Shown here one piece after another: positions 15,130 to 24,683 of a DNA stretch of 64,000 bases; within the stretch, counting starts at the first letter, position 1, and every line of letters begins with the position of its first letter. Both the position numbers and the translations under genes were made by a program. The notes beneath the pieces were generated by a model. That model was not told where the DNA came from and ran no database searches. It was given only the letters and a program-made list of their open reading frames with translations. This DNA comes from Arthrobacter rhombi (GTDB lineage: Bacteria; Actinomycetota; Actinomycetes; Actinomycetales; Micrococcaceae), in NCBI RefSeq assembly GCF_900163545.1, contig NZ_FUHW01000032.1:117147-181146 (forward strand), in the 5' to 3' direction.

Positions 15130-18100
15130 ATGGGGGAAACTGCAGTGAAATTCAAGCGGCATAAAGCAAATGATCGGCAGGAGTCGATTGCGCGAGGATA
15201 TATCAAGGGTGTCTTTACGCCGCTCGTTTCATATGCCGTCAGTGCCATTGCCGCCACTCTGGCAATTCTCGTCTCCTCCGGTCCAGGGCATCAGGGTATT
15301 TTCATCGGACTGTTGGCTTTCGCCCTGGCGGTCCATGTGCTCGGGCTCTGGAGAAAAGGCGGAAAACTCGGGTACCGCCCAGTCATTCGTATCCTCGCTG
15401 CTGCTGCTGTCGCCGCCAATCTATCCAGTGTTGGTTTGTCAGATAGTAGGCCGGAAGCACCATATCTAGCCGTACTGGGCTTTATTGGTATTGGGTTGCC
15501 CGTACTATTCGAGCCTTCGCTGAGGCGGGCCATCGCTCTCCGCCTGCCGTTTGTCGCGCATTTGCCGGGAGTCCCTACGACGAAACAGCCGATCACGATC
15601 GATCGTCAGCTGCTCACAGCTAGTTCAATCGTGATCATGGCCGGCGGCGTCCTGCATGGCGCTGGACAACAGCTCTGGTGGTGGATCGCAGCTGTTGGCG
15701 TACTGGATATATTCTATGTGCTGGTTTTTCTACAAGCCGTTGCTCAGTTTCGGCAGTCAACGCTCGTCAAAAGAAATCTGGGGGACGGGCTGCTGCGTCT
15801 CGCACCAGAATTTATGATCTACACCTCGCTAGCGGAACCGGCTGCACATCAGGTGAAGATGTGGCTTCCCTACCTGGAGCGAACCGGGCGGCCCTTTGTG
15901 CTCGTCGCTCGCACCGAGCGTACGGCTCGCGATCTTGCTGGGGTGACAACCCATCCTGTTCTCCTATGCCGCTCCATCGAAGAGCTCGAGGAGGTCATGG
16001 TGGAATCAATGCGAGCCGTCTTTTACGTGAATGCTTCGTCCGGTAATAGCACGATGGTTCGGTACAGGAATCTCACACATGTCTTTCTTGGACATGGTGA
16101 TTCGGACAAACCAACTTCGTATAACCCATTGCATGCCATGTATGACAAGATCTTCGCCGCGGGACCAGCTGCGATCAGAAGGTACGCTGCGCACGACATC
16201 TATATTGAACCCTCGAAGTTTGTTGTCGTCGGTCGCCCCCAGCTGGAGACTGTTATTCGCAAGGTCCGATCAGACGACAGTGCGGGACCGCAGACGGTTC
16301 TTTTTGCCCCAACGTGGCGTGGACATGTCGAAGAGACGAGTTTGTCTTCGCTGGCCGCAGGATTCGAGATCGTTTCGGCTCTCTTGGACCGTGGATGCCG
16401 GGTGATCTTCAGGCCACACCCGTTCAGTTATCAGTTTCCCGAGGACAGGGAACATATCTCCAGGATTCATGAACGCCTGATATCGGACTCCAAAATCACC
16501 GGCCGGGAGCACGTTTACGGTGTTGCAGCCGAAACGTTGCGGTCGATTACCGACTGCATCAACGAGTCCGACGCCATGGTTTCGGATGTGTCCAGTGTGG
16601 TATCCGACTACCTATATTCCGAAAAACCGTTCGCGATGATGTCGATTGGGATTGAAGCCGACCGGTTCTCGGAGCTGTATCCGGTCGGTGCGGCCGCATA
16701 CGTTGTGGATGAATCCCTGACCTCTCTTTCGGGGTCGCTTGATGCCATGCTCGGCAGTGATCCGCTCCAGTCGGATCGAAGGAGATTGAGAGCCGACTAT
16801 TTGGGCGACTTTCCCCTTGAAAACTATGCTTCAAATTTCGTCGAAGCCGCACGGTCACTGATAAAGCCGGCGGGAATCGAAGCATCACCGGTCGCTGGTG
16901 CCGCGACGACGAAGGTCCACTCTGTGGGGGCTGGGCAGAGTTCCAAAGCAGGTGAACCAAAGAAGAGCCGTCCGACAATCCACGCGGCGAACCGACCTAG
17001 CAAGCATGACGCAGAAACGCTTCCTCCATCGGCCACCGTCGGAGCGCCTATCGGTGCATCCCCCACGCCGGATGGACCCCGGCTACGACCAGGAATCCCC
17101 TCGGCGATCACCTTCGAAGGCGCGGCCAGTGAGTCGGGGCAGTTGGTGGTCTCCACCGTGGCGGCCCCCAAGGAGAATCTAATAGTCCACCTAGCGGGAA
17201 GGATCTGGAAGAGAGACTCGGGGCGGACCGTTCTACCGGTCACTCTGAACGTAGCGGTCTTTACGTTTGCGATCCTTGGCGCTTCTCCCCTCTTCGTGGC
17301 GGCTCTTGGCGTGGCCGCATCTGCTACCTACCTATTTCAAAACAAGCAGGCAGCCGGGGATTCTATAGCCGTGAATCGACTGCTCAGGGCAGTCAATGGT
17401 GCTCGGTCGCTCGGAGTAGCGGCGCTGGGTATTGCGCTGATAGGCCGGTACGGCTGGACCTGGTGGCTTGCTGGTGCAGCAACCTTCCTTATCCTATCCA
17501 TCGTGATGGAAACAAGCATCCATAAAGCCTGGCGCGTGAGTGGTCTCGAATGCAGGAACGTCCACGGGGTCGAGACCCGCGGCTATCAGCCGATTGCTCG
17601 GGGATACGCAACGCTCATTGCTAGCGTTGCGATCGCGCTGTGCTGGATGCTCGCCTACGTCGGCTCCCACCCAGCAGTGATTTTCGTGGTCTCTGCAGTT
17701 CCTTTCCTGTTCGCCGTGTTTATCTTCTGCAGCGGATTGGAAAGAGGGGTGCGTAGCGCAAAATTGGAGACGTCCTTGCCCGACGTCTTGGAATCCATCT
17801 CTCCGGAGTTCGTCGTCTACTTCGGGGCAAAAACCGGTATTGATTACCAGCTGGGTATGTGGCTGGAATACTTTGAAGAAATGAACAAGCCGTTCATTAT
17901 CGTGACTCGAAATATCGTCATGATGCGTGAAATTTGGCCGCGCACCACGGCCCCGGTCATCTACAGGAAAACGCTCCGCAGCCTGGAAGATGTCATTACG
18001 CCGTCGTTGAAGGTCGCCTTTTACGTCAACAATGCCGGCAACAATTCCCATTTCATTGAACGGCGCGACCTTAAACATGTGTGGCTCAACCACGGGGATT

Positions 18101-18930
18101 CCGAGAAGCCAGCCTGCTATAACCCGGTACACAACATCTATGACTTCATTTTTTCAGCAGGCCAGGCTGGCGTGGACCGCTATGCCCGCCAAGGGGTAAC
18201 GATCCCACCCGAGAAATTTAGGATCGTAGGGCGCCCCCAAGTCCGCGAGGTTCTGCGTCCAGGTTCCTACCAAAATGAGCAAGGTTCCAAGACCGTGCTG
18301 TATGCGCCGACGTGGAGGGGGCCGTATAAGGATACGGAAGTCTATTCGCTGCGTCATGGTGAAGAGATAGTCTCCGCCCTGCTGCAGCGTGGTTGCACCG
18401 TAATATTCCGGGCCCATGTTCTGAACTATCAATTTCCGGACGACGTAAAAAGGATTAATCGAATTAGTCGCCTTCTTCGTAAGAACGCAGCCAAGACAGG
18501 CAGAGCCCACAAATGGGGTCGGAAAGCAGAGACTCGCATGAGTATCGTTGACTGCTTCAACTCCTCTGATGCGATGATTTCTGATGTGTCGGCCGTGGTG
18601 TCGGATTACCTGCAGTCTGAAAAGCCCTTTGCCGTAGTCGCAATGAAAAAGTCTCCCACGGAGCTGGAAGTTGAATTGCCCGCATCAGCGGCTGGCTATC
18701 TTCTTAGAGAAGATCAGTCCAATCTTCAGATGGTTCTGGACGAACTATTAGGTGCCGACTCGAAATCCGTTCTGAGGACTGAAATGCGCAACTACTACCT
18801 TGGAGAGTTTGACCAAACTGAGTATTCGAACCAGTTTCGTATTGCGAGTGAGGACCTGATAAATAGCGTGGGTCCCAACATGGATTCAATTCGCTCTGTT
18901 GACTCGATTGCGGCCGACAGCGTGCTCTGA
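15130..18930 (+). CDS. Fused double CDP-glycerol glycerophosphotransferase (TagF-like) with two membrane regions
   Basis: This 1266-residue protein repeats the plan membrane region plus Glyphos_transf domain twice. Helices lie around residues 27-200. Domain 1 (about 225-580) has HGDSDK at H322, APTWRG, FRPHP at R428 and SDVSSVVSDYL. A Pro/Ser/Lys linker covers ~580-690 and a second helix block ~715-870. Domain 2 (about 885-1245) has HGDSEK at H988, APTWRG, then FRAHV (R1094) where RPHP is expected, and SDVSAVVSDYL. The family transfers polyol phosphate from CDP-polyol to teichoic-acid chains. ATG 15130 or, with GGGGGAA as ribosome site, GTG 15145 may be the start. It stands alone, 32 kb from the main cluster. 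Confidence 0.85.
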   Translation: MGETAVKFKRHKANDRQESIARGYIKGVFTPLVSYAVSAIAATLAILVSSGPGHQGIFIGLLAFALAVHVLGLWRKGGKLGYRPVIRILAAAAVAANLSSVGLSDSRPEAPYLAVLGFIGIGLPVLFEPSLRRAIALRLPFVAHLPGVPTTKQPITIDRQLLTASSIVIMAGGVLHGAGQQLWWWIAAVGVLDIFYVLVFLQAVAQFRQSTLVKRNLGDGLLRLAPEFMIYTSLAEPAAHQVKMWLPYLERTGRPFVLVARTERTARDLAGVTTHPVLLCRSIEELEEVMVESMRAVFYVNASSGNSTMVRYRNLTHVFLGHGDSDKPTSYNPLHAMYDKIFAAGPAAIRRYAAHDIYIEPSKFVVVGRPQLETVIRKVRSDDSAGPQTVLFAPTWRGHVEETSLSSLAAGFEIVSALLDRGCRVIFRPHPFSYQFPEDREHISRIHERLISDSKITGREHVYGVAAETLRSITDCINESDAMVSDVSSVVSDYLYSEKPFAMMSIGIEADRFSELYPVGAAAYVVDESLTSLSGSLDAMLGSDPLQSDRRRLRADYLGDFPLENYASNFVEAARSLIKPAGIEASPVAGAATTKVHSVGAGQSSKAGEPKKSRPTIHAANRPSKHDAETLPPSATVGAPIGASPTPDGPRLRPGIPSAITFEGAASESGQLVVSTVAAPKENLIVHLAGRIWKRDSGRTVLPVTLNVAVFTFAILGASPLFVAALGVAASATYLFQNKQAAGDSIAVNRLLRAVNGARSLGVAALGIALIGRYGWTWWLAGAATFLILSIVMETSIHKAWRVSGLECRNVHGVETRGYQPIARGYATLIASVAIALCWMLAYVGSHPAVIFVVSAVPFLFAVFIFCSGLERGVRSAKLETSLPDVLESISPEFVVYFGAKTGIDYQLGMWLEYFEEMNKPFIIVTRNIVMMREIWPRTTAPVIYRKTLRSLEDVITPSLKVAFYVNNAGNNSHFIERRDLKHVWLNHGDSEKPACYNPVHNIYDFIFSAGQAGVDRYARQGVTIPPEKFRIVGRPQVREVLRPGSYQNEQGSKTVLYAPTWRGPYKDTEVYSLRHGEEIVSALLQRGCTVIFRAHVLNYQFPDDVKRINRISRLLRKNAAKTGRAHKWGRKAETRMSIVDCFNSSDAMISDVSAVVSDYLQSEKPFAVVAMKKSPTELEVELPASAAGYLLREDQSNLQMVLDELLGADSKSVLRTEMRNYYLGEFDQTEYSNQFRIASEDLINSVGPNMDSIRSVDSIAADSVL

Positions 18931-19302
18931 ACTCGCTCAAAAGTGACCAAAGAGTTCAGGTGGACTAAAGATTGCTCGTATGACGAACCCGGAGGTTAGC
19001 TGGATCTCGATCGTGGGTCAGGTGTTGTAGCACTGGTCGTATGCCGAACAGTGGGACCGGTTCTGGTGTCGGCTCGCAGATATAACACGGCCTTCAGGGT
19101 CAGGCGTATTACTGCGCCAGAGAAGAAGATTGCGAGTGGCTTGAAAGACTGAACTCTGCCCAGGATCTCATGATGGGGTGAGGGATAAGACAAGTGTTGC
19201 GGGCTTCATAAACGTCGAGAGTGAGACAGAACAAATCCGTGCGCAGCCCTTTTCCCTAGTATCAAATAGCGAGACAGTTTGTCCGGGATGCGGACGCCGC
19301 AA
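18931..19302. other. Intergenic stretch without a recognisable gene
   Basis: About 370 bases between the giant transferase gene and the leuB promoter. The only open frames are short and show no recognisable family or good ribosome site. I see no terminator hairpin with a U-tract and no RNA gene. It could be a decayed remnant or the junction of an acquired segment. Confidence 0.5.
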
Positions 19303-19308
19303 TAATCT
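19303..19308 (+). promoter_or_regulatory. -10 box of leuB (leaderless pattern)
   Basis: TAATCT is followed by 6 bases and then ATG 19315, with a possible TTGTCC -35 at 19279-19284 (18-base spacer). There is no Shine-Dalgarno sequence before the ATG, so leuB is probably translated from a leaderless mRNA. Confidence 0.55.
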
Positions 19309-19314
19309 GGATAC

Positions 19315-20373
19315 ATGAGCAACGCGATTGATGTGGCCGTCATCTCCGGTGACGGCATTGGCCCCGAGGTCATTGCCGAAGCCATCAAGGTCCTGAAGAA
19401 GGCAACCGAAGGCGGTGACCGTTCACTGCGGTTCACCGACTACAGCCTGGGCGCCCAGCATTGGTTGGAAACGGGCGAAACCCTCACCGATGAGACTCTT
19501 GAATCCATCCGCGCCCACGAAGTGATCCTTTTTGGAGCAGTCGGTGCGGCGCCGGGGGATACCCGCATTCCTTCGGGGCTGATCGAACGCGAACTGCTGC
19601 TCAAATTGCGCTTCAGCCTCGACCACTACATCAACCTGCGGCCGTCGCGCCTGTACCCGGGCGTCCCTAGCCCGCTGGCGCACCCCGGAGACATCGATTT
19701 CGTTGTTGTCCGTGAGGGAACCGAGGGCCCTTACGTCGGCAACGGTGGTGCACTGCGAGTCGGCACCGAACACGAGATCGCCACCGAGGTCTCCGTTAAC
19801 ACCGCTTATGGCGTCGAACGCGTCGTCCGCGAAGCCTTCCGCCGTGCCAGCGAACGTCAGCGCCGCCACGTCACTCTGGTCCATAAGCACAATGTCCTTG
19901 TTTACGCCGGGCATCTGTGGCGCAGGACCGTCGAGACCGTAGCCGCTGAGTATCCGGACGTCACTCACGACTACATGCACGTCGACGCGGCGACGATCTT
20001 CATGACCACGAATCCTTCACGTTTCGACGTCATCGTCACCGACAACCTGTTTGGTGACATTCTCACTGACCTCGCAGGGGCCGTGACCGGCGGAATCGGG
20101 CTGGCTGCCTCGGGGAACATCAACATGCTCGGTACCGGTCCTTCGATGTTCGAACCGGTCCACGGCTCGGCTCCGGATATCGCGGGACAGCAGATCGCCG
20201 ACCCGACCGCGGCGATCCTCTCCGCGGCGCTCCTGCTGGAACATGTGGGCCTGACCGATGCTGCCCGCAAGGTAGAAGCCGCCGTTGAAAAGGACCTCGA
20301 CTCACGGGCGGAACTGACCGATCCGAGATCAACTGCGGAAGTCGGCGACGCGATCACGCTGGAGCTGTCATAA
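19315..20373 (+). CDS. leuB: 3-isopropylmalate dehydrogenase
   Basis: This cytoplasmic enzyme oxidises and decarboxylates 3-isopropylmalate in leucine synthesis. The 352-residue protein has the family landmarks: GDGIGPEV at the N-terminus, [19 protein letters not shown] with the substrate-binding arginines, VVREGTEG, the catalytic tyrosine/lysine region, and the metal/NAD segment [40 protein letters not shown] completes the NAD site. The next gene downstream is ilvE, so two branched-chain amino-acid steps sit together, while leuC and leuD lie 12 kb away. Confidence 0.97.
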   Translation: MSNAIDVAVISGDGIGPEVIAEAIKVLKKATEGGDRSLRFTDYSLGAQHWLETGETLTDETLESIRAHEVILFGAVGAAPGDTRIPSGLIERELLLKLRFSLDHYINLRPSRLYPGVPSPLAHPGDIDFVVVREGTEGPYVGNGGALRVGTEHEIATEVSVNTAYGVERVVREAFRRASERQRRHVTLVHKHNVLVYAGHLWRRTVETVAAEYPDVTHDYMHVDAATIFMTTNPSRFDVIVTDNLFGDILTDLAGAVTGGIGLAASGNINMLGTGPSMFEPVHGSAPDIAGQQIADPTAAILSAALLLEHVGLTDAARKVEAAVEKDLDSRAELTDPRSTAEVGDAITLELS

Positions 20374-20442
20374 GCTGGTGCCGGAACAACGTCCCGTGTG
20401 AGGGGCGGCACGAAAACTTTGCAGAGGAAGTGCGTAGGCACC

Positions 20443-21534
20443 ATGGAATTCTCACAACAGCTCTCCACCACCCCCAAGAGCGCCGAAGAACGCGCCAAGA
20501 TTCTGGCAGATCCCGGATTTGGCGATTACTTCACCGACCACACCGCCGTCGTCGACTGGACCCAGGATGCCTCCGGCAAGGGGGTCTGGCACGATGCCCG
20601 GATCGAACCCTATGGCCCGATCATGATGGACCCGGCGGCATCGGTCCTGCACTATGGGCAAGAGATCTTTGAGGGGCTGAAGGCCTACCGTCACGCCGAC
20701 GGAAGCGTCTGGACCTTCCGGCCGGAAGCCAACGCGGCGCGCTTCAACACCTCAGCCCGCCGGCTGGCCCTGCCAGAACTCCCGACCGATGTGTTCATTG
20801 ATTCGCTGAAGCGCTTGGTATCGGTTGATGTTGATTGGGTTCCCTCCGGCGAGGGGGAGGCGCTGTACCTGCGCCCGTTCATGATCGCCACGGAAGCCTT
20901 CCTGGGAGTGCGTCCCTCCCACGAGGTCTCCTACCGCGTCATCGCTTCACCGGCAGGAAACTACTTCGGCGGCGAATTGAAGCCGGTCTCCATCTGGCTG
21001 TCCACCCAGTACGCCCGGGCCGGTCACGGCGGCACGGGTGAGGCGAAATGTGGTGGGAACTACGCAGCTTCCTTGGCGGCCCAGCTCGAAGCAGAGGCCA
21101 ACGATTGCAAGCAGGTCCTCTTCTTGGATCCCACGAATGACTTCGCAGTCGATGAGCTGGGTGGCATGAATGTCTTCTTCGTCTTTACCGATGGCACGCT
21201 GGTCACCCCGGAACTGAACGGGAACATCCTGCACGGCGTGACCCGGTCCTCCGTGATGGAACTGGCCCGCGAGCGTGGCCTGACGGTCCAAGAGCGCAAG
21301 ATTACTATCGACGAATGGCGTAGTGCGGCGGCTGACGGTTCCCTCGCCGAGGTCTTTGCTTGCGGCACCGCTGCGGTCATCACTCCCATCGGGGAACTGA
21401 AGACCACCGATGAATCGATCGTGACACCGGAAACCGGCAAGGGCTCGGTGGCCATGGCCATCCGTGAACAATTGCTCGGCATCCAGACCGGAACCATCGA
21501 AGATACCCACGGGTGGCTCACCCGCCTCGTGTAG
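20443..21534 (+). CDS. ilvE: Branched-chain-amino-acid aminotransferase
   Basis: ATG 20443 (MEFSQQL) gives 363 residues, the normal length for this class; GAGGAAG lies 12 bases upstream. An in-frame ATG-less extension to 20398 is less likely. The protein is a fold-type IV PLP enzyme catalysing the last step of valine, leucine and isoleucine synthesis. The PLP lysine is in GTGEAKCGGNYAAS. HYGQEIFEGLKAYR near residue 70 and the C-terminal FACGTAAVITPIG (the phosphate-binding loop) are also present. It begins 69 bases after leuB and is probably co-transcribed. A strong hairpin ends the unit. Confidence 0.96.
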   Translation: MEFSQQLSTTPKSAEERAKILADPGFGDYFTDHTAVVDWTQDASGKGVWHDARIEPYGPIMMDPAASVLHYGQEIFEGLKAYRHADGSVWTFRPEANAARFNTSARRLALPELPTDVFIDSLKRLVSVDVDWVPSGEGEALYLRPFMIATEAFLGVRPSHEVSYRVIASPAGNYFGGELKPVSIWLSTQYARAGHGGTGEAKCGGNYAASLAAQLEAEANDCKQVLFLDPTNDFAVDELGGMNVFFVFTDGTLVTPELNGNILHGVTRSSVMELARERGLTVQERKITIDEWRSAAADGSLAEVFACGTAAVITPIGELKTTDESIVTPETGKGSVAMAIREQLLGIQTGTIEDTHGWLTRLV

Positions 21535-21562
21535 GCCTACCTGGTCCCTGGGCGAAGGCATC

Positions 21563-21609
21563 AAACTCGACATCCTCGCTGAGCATTGCTCCGCGAGGAT
21601 GTCGGGTTT
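21563..21609 (+). terminator. Terminator hairpin after ilvE
   Basis: A 17-bp stem with one G-U pair (21563-21579 with 21593-21609) and a 13-base loop ends in GGGTTT. It lies 28 bases after the ilvE stop and directly abuts the start region of the lipoprotein gene. Confidence 0.8.
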
Positions 21610-21622
21610 AGTGTCTGAGCGC

Positions 21623-22441
21623 ATGAACCGAGGAAGCTGCCATTGGTCGTTGTGGATGACCGCACTCCTGCTGATGGTCCTCTCGGGTTGCGCAGCCGGA
21701 GCAGGCACGGAAGCCACCGGGGGCGCTTCAAAAACCTCAGGCTCGAATGCCGTGGTGGCATCGTCTGCCTCGGATCCAAGCTCGGATATACCGAACGACA
21801 CCCGCTGCCCCTCCGGGACGCAAATCGTCCCTGAGACGCTGAAAGCCGGCTCCACCACGTCGCCAGCCGCCAGCTGGGGGAACGGTAGGACCGGCGTTCT
21901 GCTGTTGCACCAGAGCGATGGTGACGGCATGTGCGGGTGGCTTGCCCACTCGCAGGCTTTCAATGATCTCGCCCATGATGCTCGATTCCTGACCTTTGAT
22001 CTCTGTGGGTATGGGCAGGCACAGTGCGCCGGGACCGAGACCAACCAGCGCCAGCAAATCACGGCGGGTATCGATCGACTGCAAGACAGCGGTGCTCGGG
22101 TGATTGTCATCGTCGGAGCTTCCCTAGGCGGATACCTGGCCGTGCACTTCGGGCCAGCTGCCGGTGCTGATTCGATCATCAGCTTGTCGGGCTACGGTAT
22201 GGCCGGTGCGGATTCCTTCCAGCACGACTTGAAACGAACGAATCAGCCGGTTCTGCTCACCACATCGCATGCCGACGGCGAGACCCGCTATCAGGATCTG
22301 CAGGACGTCGCTAAAGCAACCGGGAAGGACTTCGCGGGCTTTGACGCCGGTCACGGCTACACCATGTTGCCTGAAGCGAAAGCAACTGTGGAGGAATGGA
22401 TACGGGACGCAGCAGCGCAATCTTCCCCAACAGCGGGATAG
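21623..22441 (+). CDS. Alpha/beta-hydrolase-fold lipoprotein
   Basis: ATG 21623 gives 272 residues with a clear lipoprotein signal (MTALLLMVLSGC). Earlier in-frame starts would lie inside the ilvE terminator hairpin. After a low-complexity linker to about residue 60, the mature part has an alpha/beta-hydrolase plan: VLLLHQSDGDGMCGW, the nucleophile elbow GASLGG near residue 170, and the C-terminal DAGHGYTML supplying the His. It probably acts on the outer face of the membrane. Substrate unknown. A TAGTGT box 8 bases before the ATG may be its own promoter. Confidence 0.78.
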   Translation: MNRGSCHWSLWMTALLLMVLSGCAAGAGTEATGGASKTSGSNAVVASSASDPSSDIPNDTRCPSGTQIVPETLKAGSTTSPAASWGNGRTGVLLLHQSDGDGMCGWLAHSQAFNDLAHDARFLTFDLCGYGQAQCAGTETNQRQQITAGIDRLQDSGARVIVIVGASLGGYLAVHFGPAAGADSIISLSGYGMAGADSFQHDLKRTNQPVLLTTSHADGETRYQDLQDVAKATGKDFAGFDAGHGYTMLPEAKATVEEWIRDAAAQSSPTAG

Positions 22442-22447
22442 ACCTCA

Positions 22448-22453
22448 TAGACT
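22448..22453 (+). promoter_or_regulatory. -10 box of galE (leaderless pattern)
   Basis: TAGACT ends 7 bases before ATG 22461. The intervening GGGGG is too close to the ATG to serve well as a ribosome site. Confidence 0.4.
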
Positions 22454-22460
22454 GGGGGCC

Positions 22461-23600
22461 ATGCGCATTCTCGTTACCGGCGGAGCCGGATACATTGGAT
22501 CCCACACCGTTCTGCTGCTCCTAGAAGAAGGCCACGACGTCCACGTCCTGGACAACCTGTCGAATTCATCTCGCGAGGCCCTCCGACGCGTTGCCGAACT
22601 GGTCGGAGGAGAGGCTACCTTGCACGTGGCCGACTTATTGGAGCCTGCAGCTCTGGATCGGGTCTTTACCGAAGCGGCGCCCGAGGCGGTCATCCACTTT
22701 GCCGGGTTGAAGGCCGTCGGTGAGTCAGCCCAGAAACCGCTCTGGTATTACCGCAACAACGTCGTGGGGACTCTCAATCTGCTCGAGGCGATGGAAGCTC
22801 ACGACGTACGGACCATCGTTTTCAGCTCATCTGCCACGGTCTACGGCGAAGCCGGAGGAATAGTTGAATACACGGAGGACCTTCCCCTGGACGCCATGAA
22901 TCCTTATGGGCGAACAAAGATGCATATTGAACAAATCCTCAAGGATTTGGCTGCTGCGGATGGACGCTGGAAGATCGCCAATTTGCGGTATTTCAACCCT
23001 GTCGGTGCCCATGAATCCGGACGCATCGGCGAGGACCCTCAGGGACTGCCCAATAACTTGATGCCCTTCGTCGCGCAGGTCGCCGTCGGGCGCCGAGAAA
23101 AAGTGAGTGTCTTTGGAAATGACTATGACACGGCTGACGGTACCGGTGTTCGTGACTACATCCACGTCGTTGACCTTGCGGCCGGGCACCTCAAGGCAAT
23201 GGAATACCTCGTCGAGCACGGCGGCCTACATTCTTGGAATTTAGGTAGCGGCGTAGGGACTTCCGTCTTGGACGTGATCCAGGCTTTCTCACGTGTCTCG
23301 GGGGAAGAAGTCCCTTACGAAGTCACTGTCCGCCGACCTGGGGACTTGCCAGCGTACTGGGCAGATCCAACCTTGGCTCGCGAAGAGCTCGGGTGGAAGT
23401 CAGAACGTGGGCTCGAGGACATGGTGGCCGATGTCTGGCGCTGGCAGTCAGCCAACCCAGAAGGCTATCGAGAACAGGGGTTGGAGGACAAGAGCGTGGC
23501 AGCTGACTGTTTGAATTCCCCAGCAGACGACGTGCCCGAAGATCGTCCTCTTCCTGCGGGGGCAGATCGCACGGAACCCGGAACCTCTACTAGGCTGTAG
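22461..23600 (+). CDS. galE: UDP-glucose 4-epimerase
   Basis: ATG 22461 (MRILVTGGAGYIGSH) is chosen because the Rossmann motif then begins at residue 6; open frame continues upstream only by chance. The 379-residue SDR enzyme interconverts UDP-glucose and UDP-galactose. It has the GxxGxxG motif, the catalytic Ser in FSSSATVYG, the YxxxK pair in NPYGRTKMHIE, and the typical C-terminal WNLGSGVGTSVLDV. About 40 residues after the usual end (from AADCLNSPADD) are acidic and Pro-rich, not part of the family. It may supply galactose units for envelope polymers. Confidence 0.92.
   Translation: MRILVTGGAGYIGSHTVLLLLEEGHDVHVLDNLSNSSREALRRVAELVGGEATLHVADLLEPAALDRVFTEAAPEAVIHFAGLKAVGESAQKPLWYYRNNVVGTLNLLEAMEAHDVRTIVFSSSATVYGEAGGIVEYTEDLPLDAMNPYGRTKMHIEQILKDLAAADGRWKIANLRYFNPVGAHESGRIGEDPQGLPNNLMPFVAQVAVGRREKVSVFGNDYDTADGTGVRDYIHVVDLAAGHLKAMEYLVEHGGLHSWNLGSGVGTSVLDVIQAFSRVSGEEVPYEVTVRRPGDLPAYWADPTLAREELGWKSERGLEDMVADVWRWQSANPEGYREQGLEDKSVAADCLNSPADDVPEDRPLPAGADRTEPGTSTRL
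23591..23596 (+). promoter_or_regulatory. -10 box of the FAH-family gene (leaderless pattern)
   Basis: TAGGCT lies 7 bases before ATG 23604, overlapping the last codons of galE. No Shine-Dalgarno sequence is seen. Confidence 0.4.
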
Positions 23601-23603
23601 TCC

Positions 23604-24365
23604 ATGCGTATTGCTCGGTTTGTACTAGACGATGACCCCATGTACGGCGTAGTCGACGGCGAAGACGTCATCGTCATTGCCGGTGACCCCTTCTTCCAAG
23701 GCATCAAGCCCACCGGTACCCGCCACCGGCTCGATGATGTACGTCTGCTTGCCCCGATCATCCCACGATCAAAGGTCGTCTGCTTCGGTCGCACCTATGC
23801 CGAACATGCCCGGGAGATGGGCAACGAGGTTCCTGTCACACCGTTGATGTTCCTCAAGCCGAACACGTCGGTGGCCGGCCCCGGTGACCCGGTAACCCTT
23901 CCTGCCTTCTCTGAAGAAGTGTCCTATGAGGCCGAACTAGCCGTCGTCATCGGGCGCATCTGCAAAGATGTCCCGGCAGATAAAGCCGGCGATGTCATCT
24001 TCGGGTACACCTGTGCCAACGACCTGACGGCCAGGGACGTGCAGAGGACCGACAACCAGTGGGCCCGTGCCAAGGGATGGGATGGCTCCTGCCCCCTCGG
24101 GCCATGGATCGAAACAGATTTGGACGTCGAGGATGTGCGGATCCAGGGACGCTTGGACGGCGAAACCGTTCAAGATGGCGATACCACCTTGATGGTCTGG
24201 AGCGTTCCGGACCTGGTCGCGTATGCCTCGCAGGCGTTCACGCTCCTGCCCGGCGACATCCTGCTCACCGGGACGCCTGCCGGAGTCGGCCTGCTCCGCG
24301 AAGGACAGCGTTTCGATGTCGAGATCGAGGGAATCGGTACGCTCACCAATACCTTCCGTCGCTAA
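23604..24365 (+). CDS. Fumarylacetoacetate-hydrolase (FAH) family protein
   Basis: The 253-residue protein has the single-domain FAH fold of the FahD1/HpcE type. The metal-binding acidic residues are in EEVSYEAELAVVIG (two Glu) and the later CANDLTARD (Asp). KGWDGSCPLGPWI and the C-terminal TGTPAGVGLL are typical substrate-loop segments. Such enzymes hydrolyse or decarboxylate acylpyruvates or oxaloacetate; which one cannot be read here. The gene next to gltX is a conserved arrangement that I recall from related actinobacteria. Confidence 0.9.
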   Translation: MRIARFVLDDDPMYGVVDGEDVIVIAGDPFFQGIKPTGTRHRLDDVRLLAPIIPRSKVVCFGRTYAEHAREMGNEVPVTPLMFLKPNTSVAGPGDPVTLPAFSEEVSYEAELAVVIGRICKDVPADKAGDVIFGYTCANDLTARDVQRTDNQWARAKGWDGSCPLGPWIETDLDVEDVRIQGRLDGETVQDGDTTLMVWSVPDLVAYASQAFTLLPGDILLTGTPAGVGLLREGQRFDVEIEGIGTLTNTFRR

Positions 24366-24377
24366 GGGACGCCAAAG

Positions 24378-24653
24378 GTGTACGGAAAACGTCGTGTAGG
24401 GCGGGCCATTCGCCTATCGATGATGGAGACTCAACGCAGTCGAGCGGCTCGCCCTGCTTGGCAGAAGCGTCGCACGGCCCTCTGGGGAGCCGCGTGGGCT
24501 TTGGCCGTCTGCTCACGGATCTCTTATCGGGCGGGTTGGCCCGTCCCGGTGACCACCACGTTATTGGGCATCGCCATCGCCTTGGCCGTGACACTACTGA
24601 TCCGCCGTATCGCCTCGGCGGTACGTAATCACCGCCAGTCCAAAGAACGATGA
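24378..24653 (+). CDS. Small membrane protein of unknown function
   Basis: Starting at GTG 24378, with AAGGGA upstream, this frame gives 91 residues: a very basic N-terminus (many Arg), two hydrophobic segments at about 33-50 and 55-74, and a basic tail ending RQSKER. It follows the FAH gene by 12 bases and precedes gltX by 30, so it is likely part of the same unit. I do not recognise the family. Confidence 0.6.
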   Translation: MYGKRRVGRAIRLSMMETQRSRAARPAWQKRRTALWGAAWALAVCSRISYRAGWPVPVTTTLLGIAIALAVTLLIRRIASAVRNHRQSKER

Positions 24654-24683
24654 CGCGGGCCGACTTCCCTTAGCCGTATTAGG

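Noticed and set aside
18996..19193. Short minus-strand frame in the gap before leuB
   Set aside because: 65 codons without ribosome site or recognisable similarity; not enough to call a gene.
20947..22179. 410-codon minus-strand frame across ilvE and the lipoprotein gene
   Set aside because: It crosses the strong terminator hairpin and two well-supported genes, and shows no domain.
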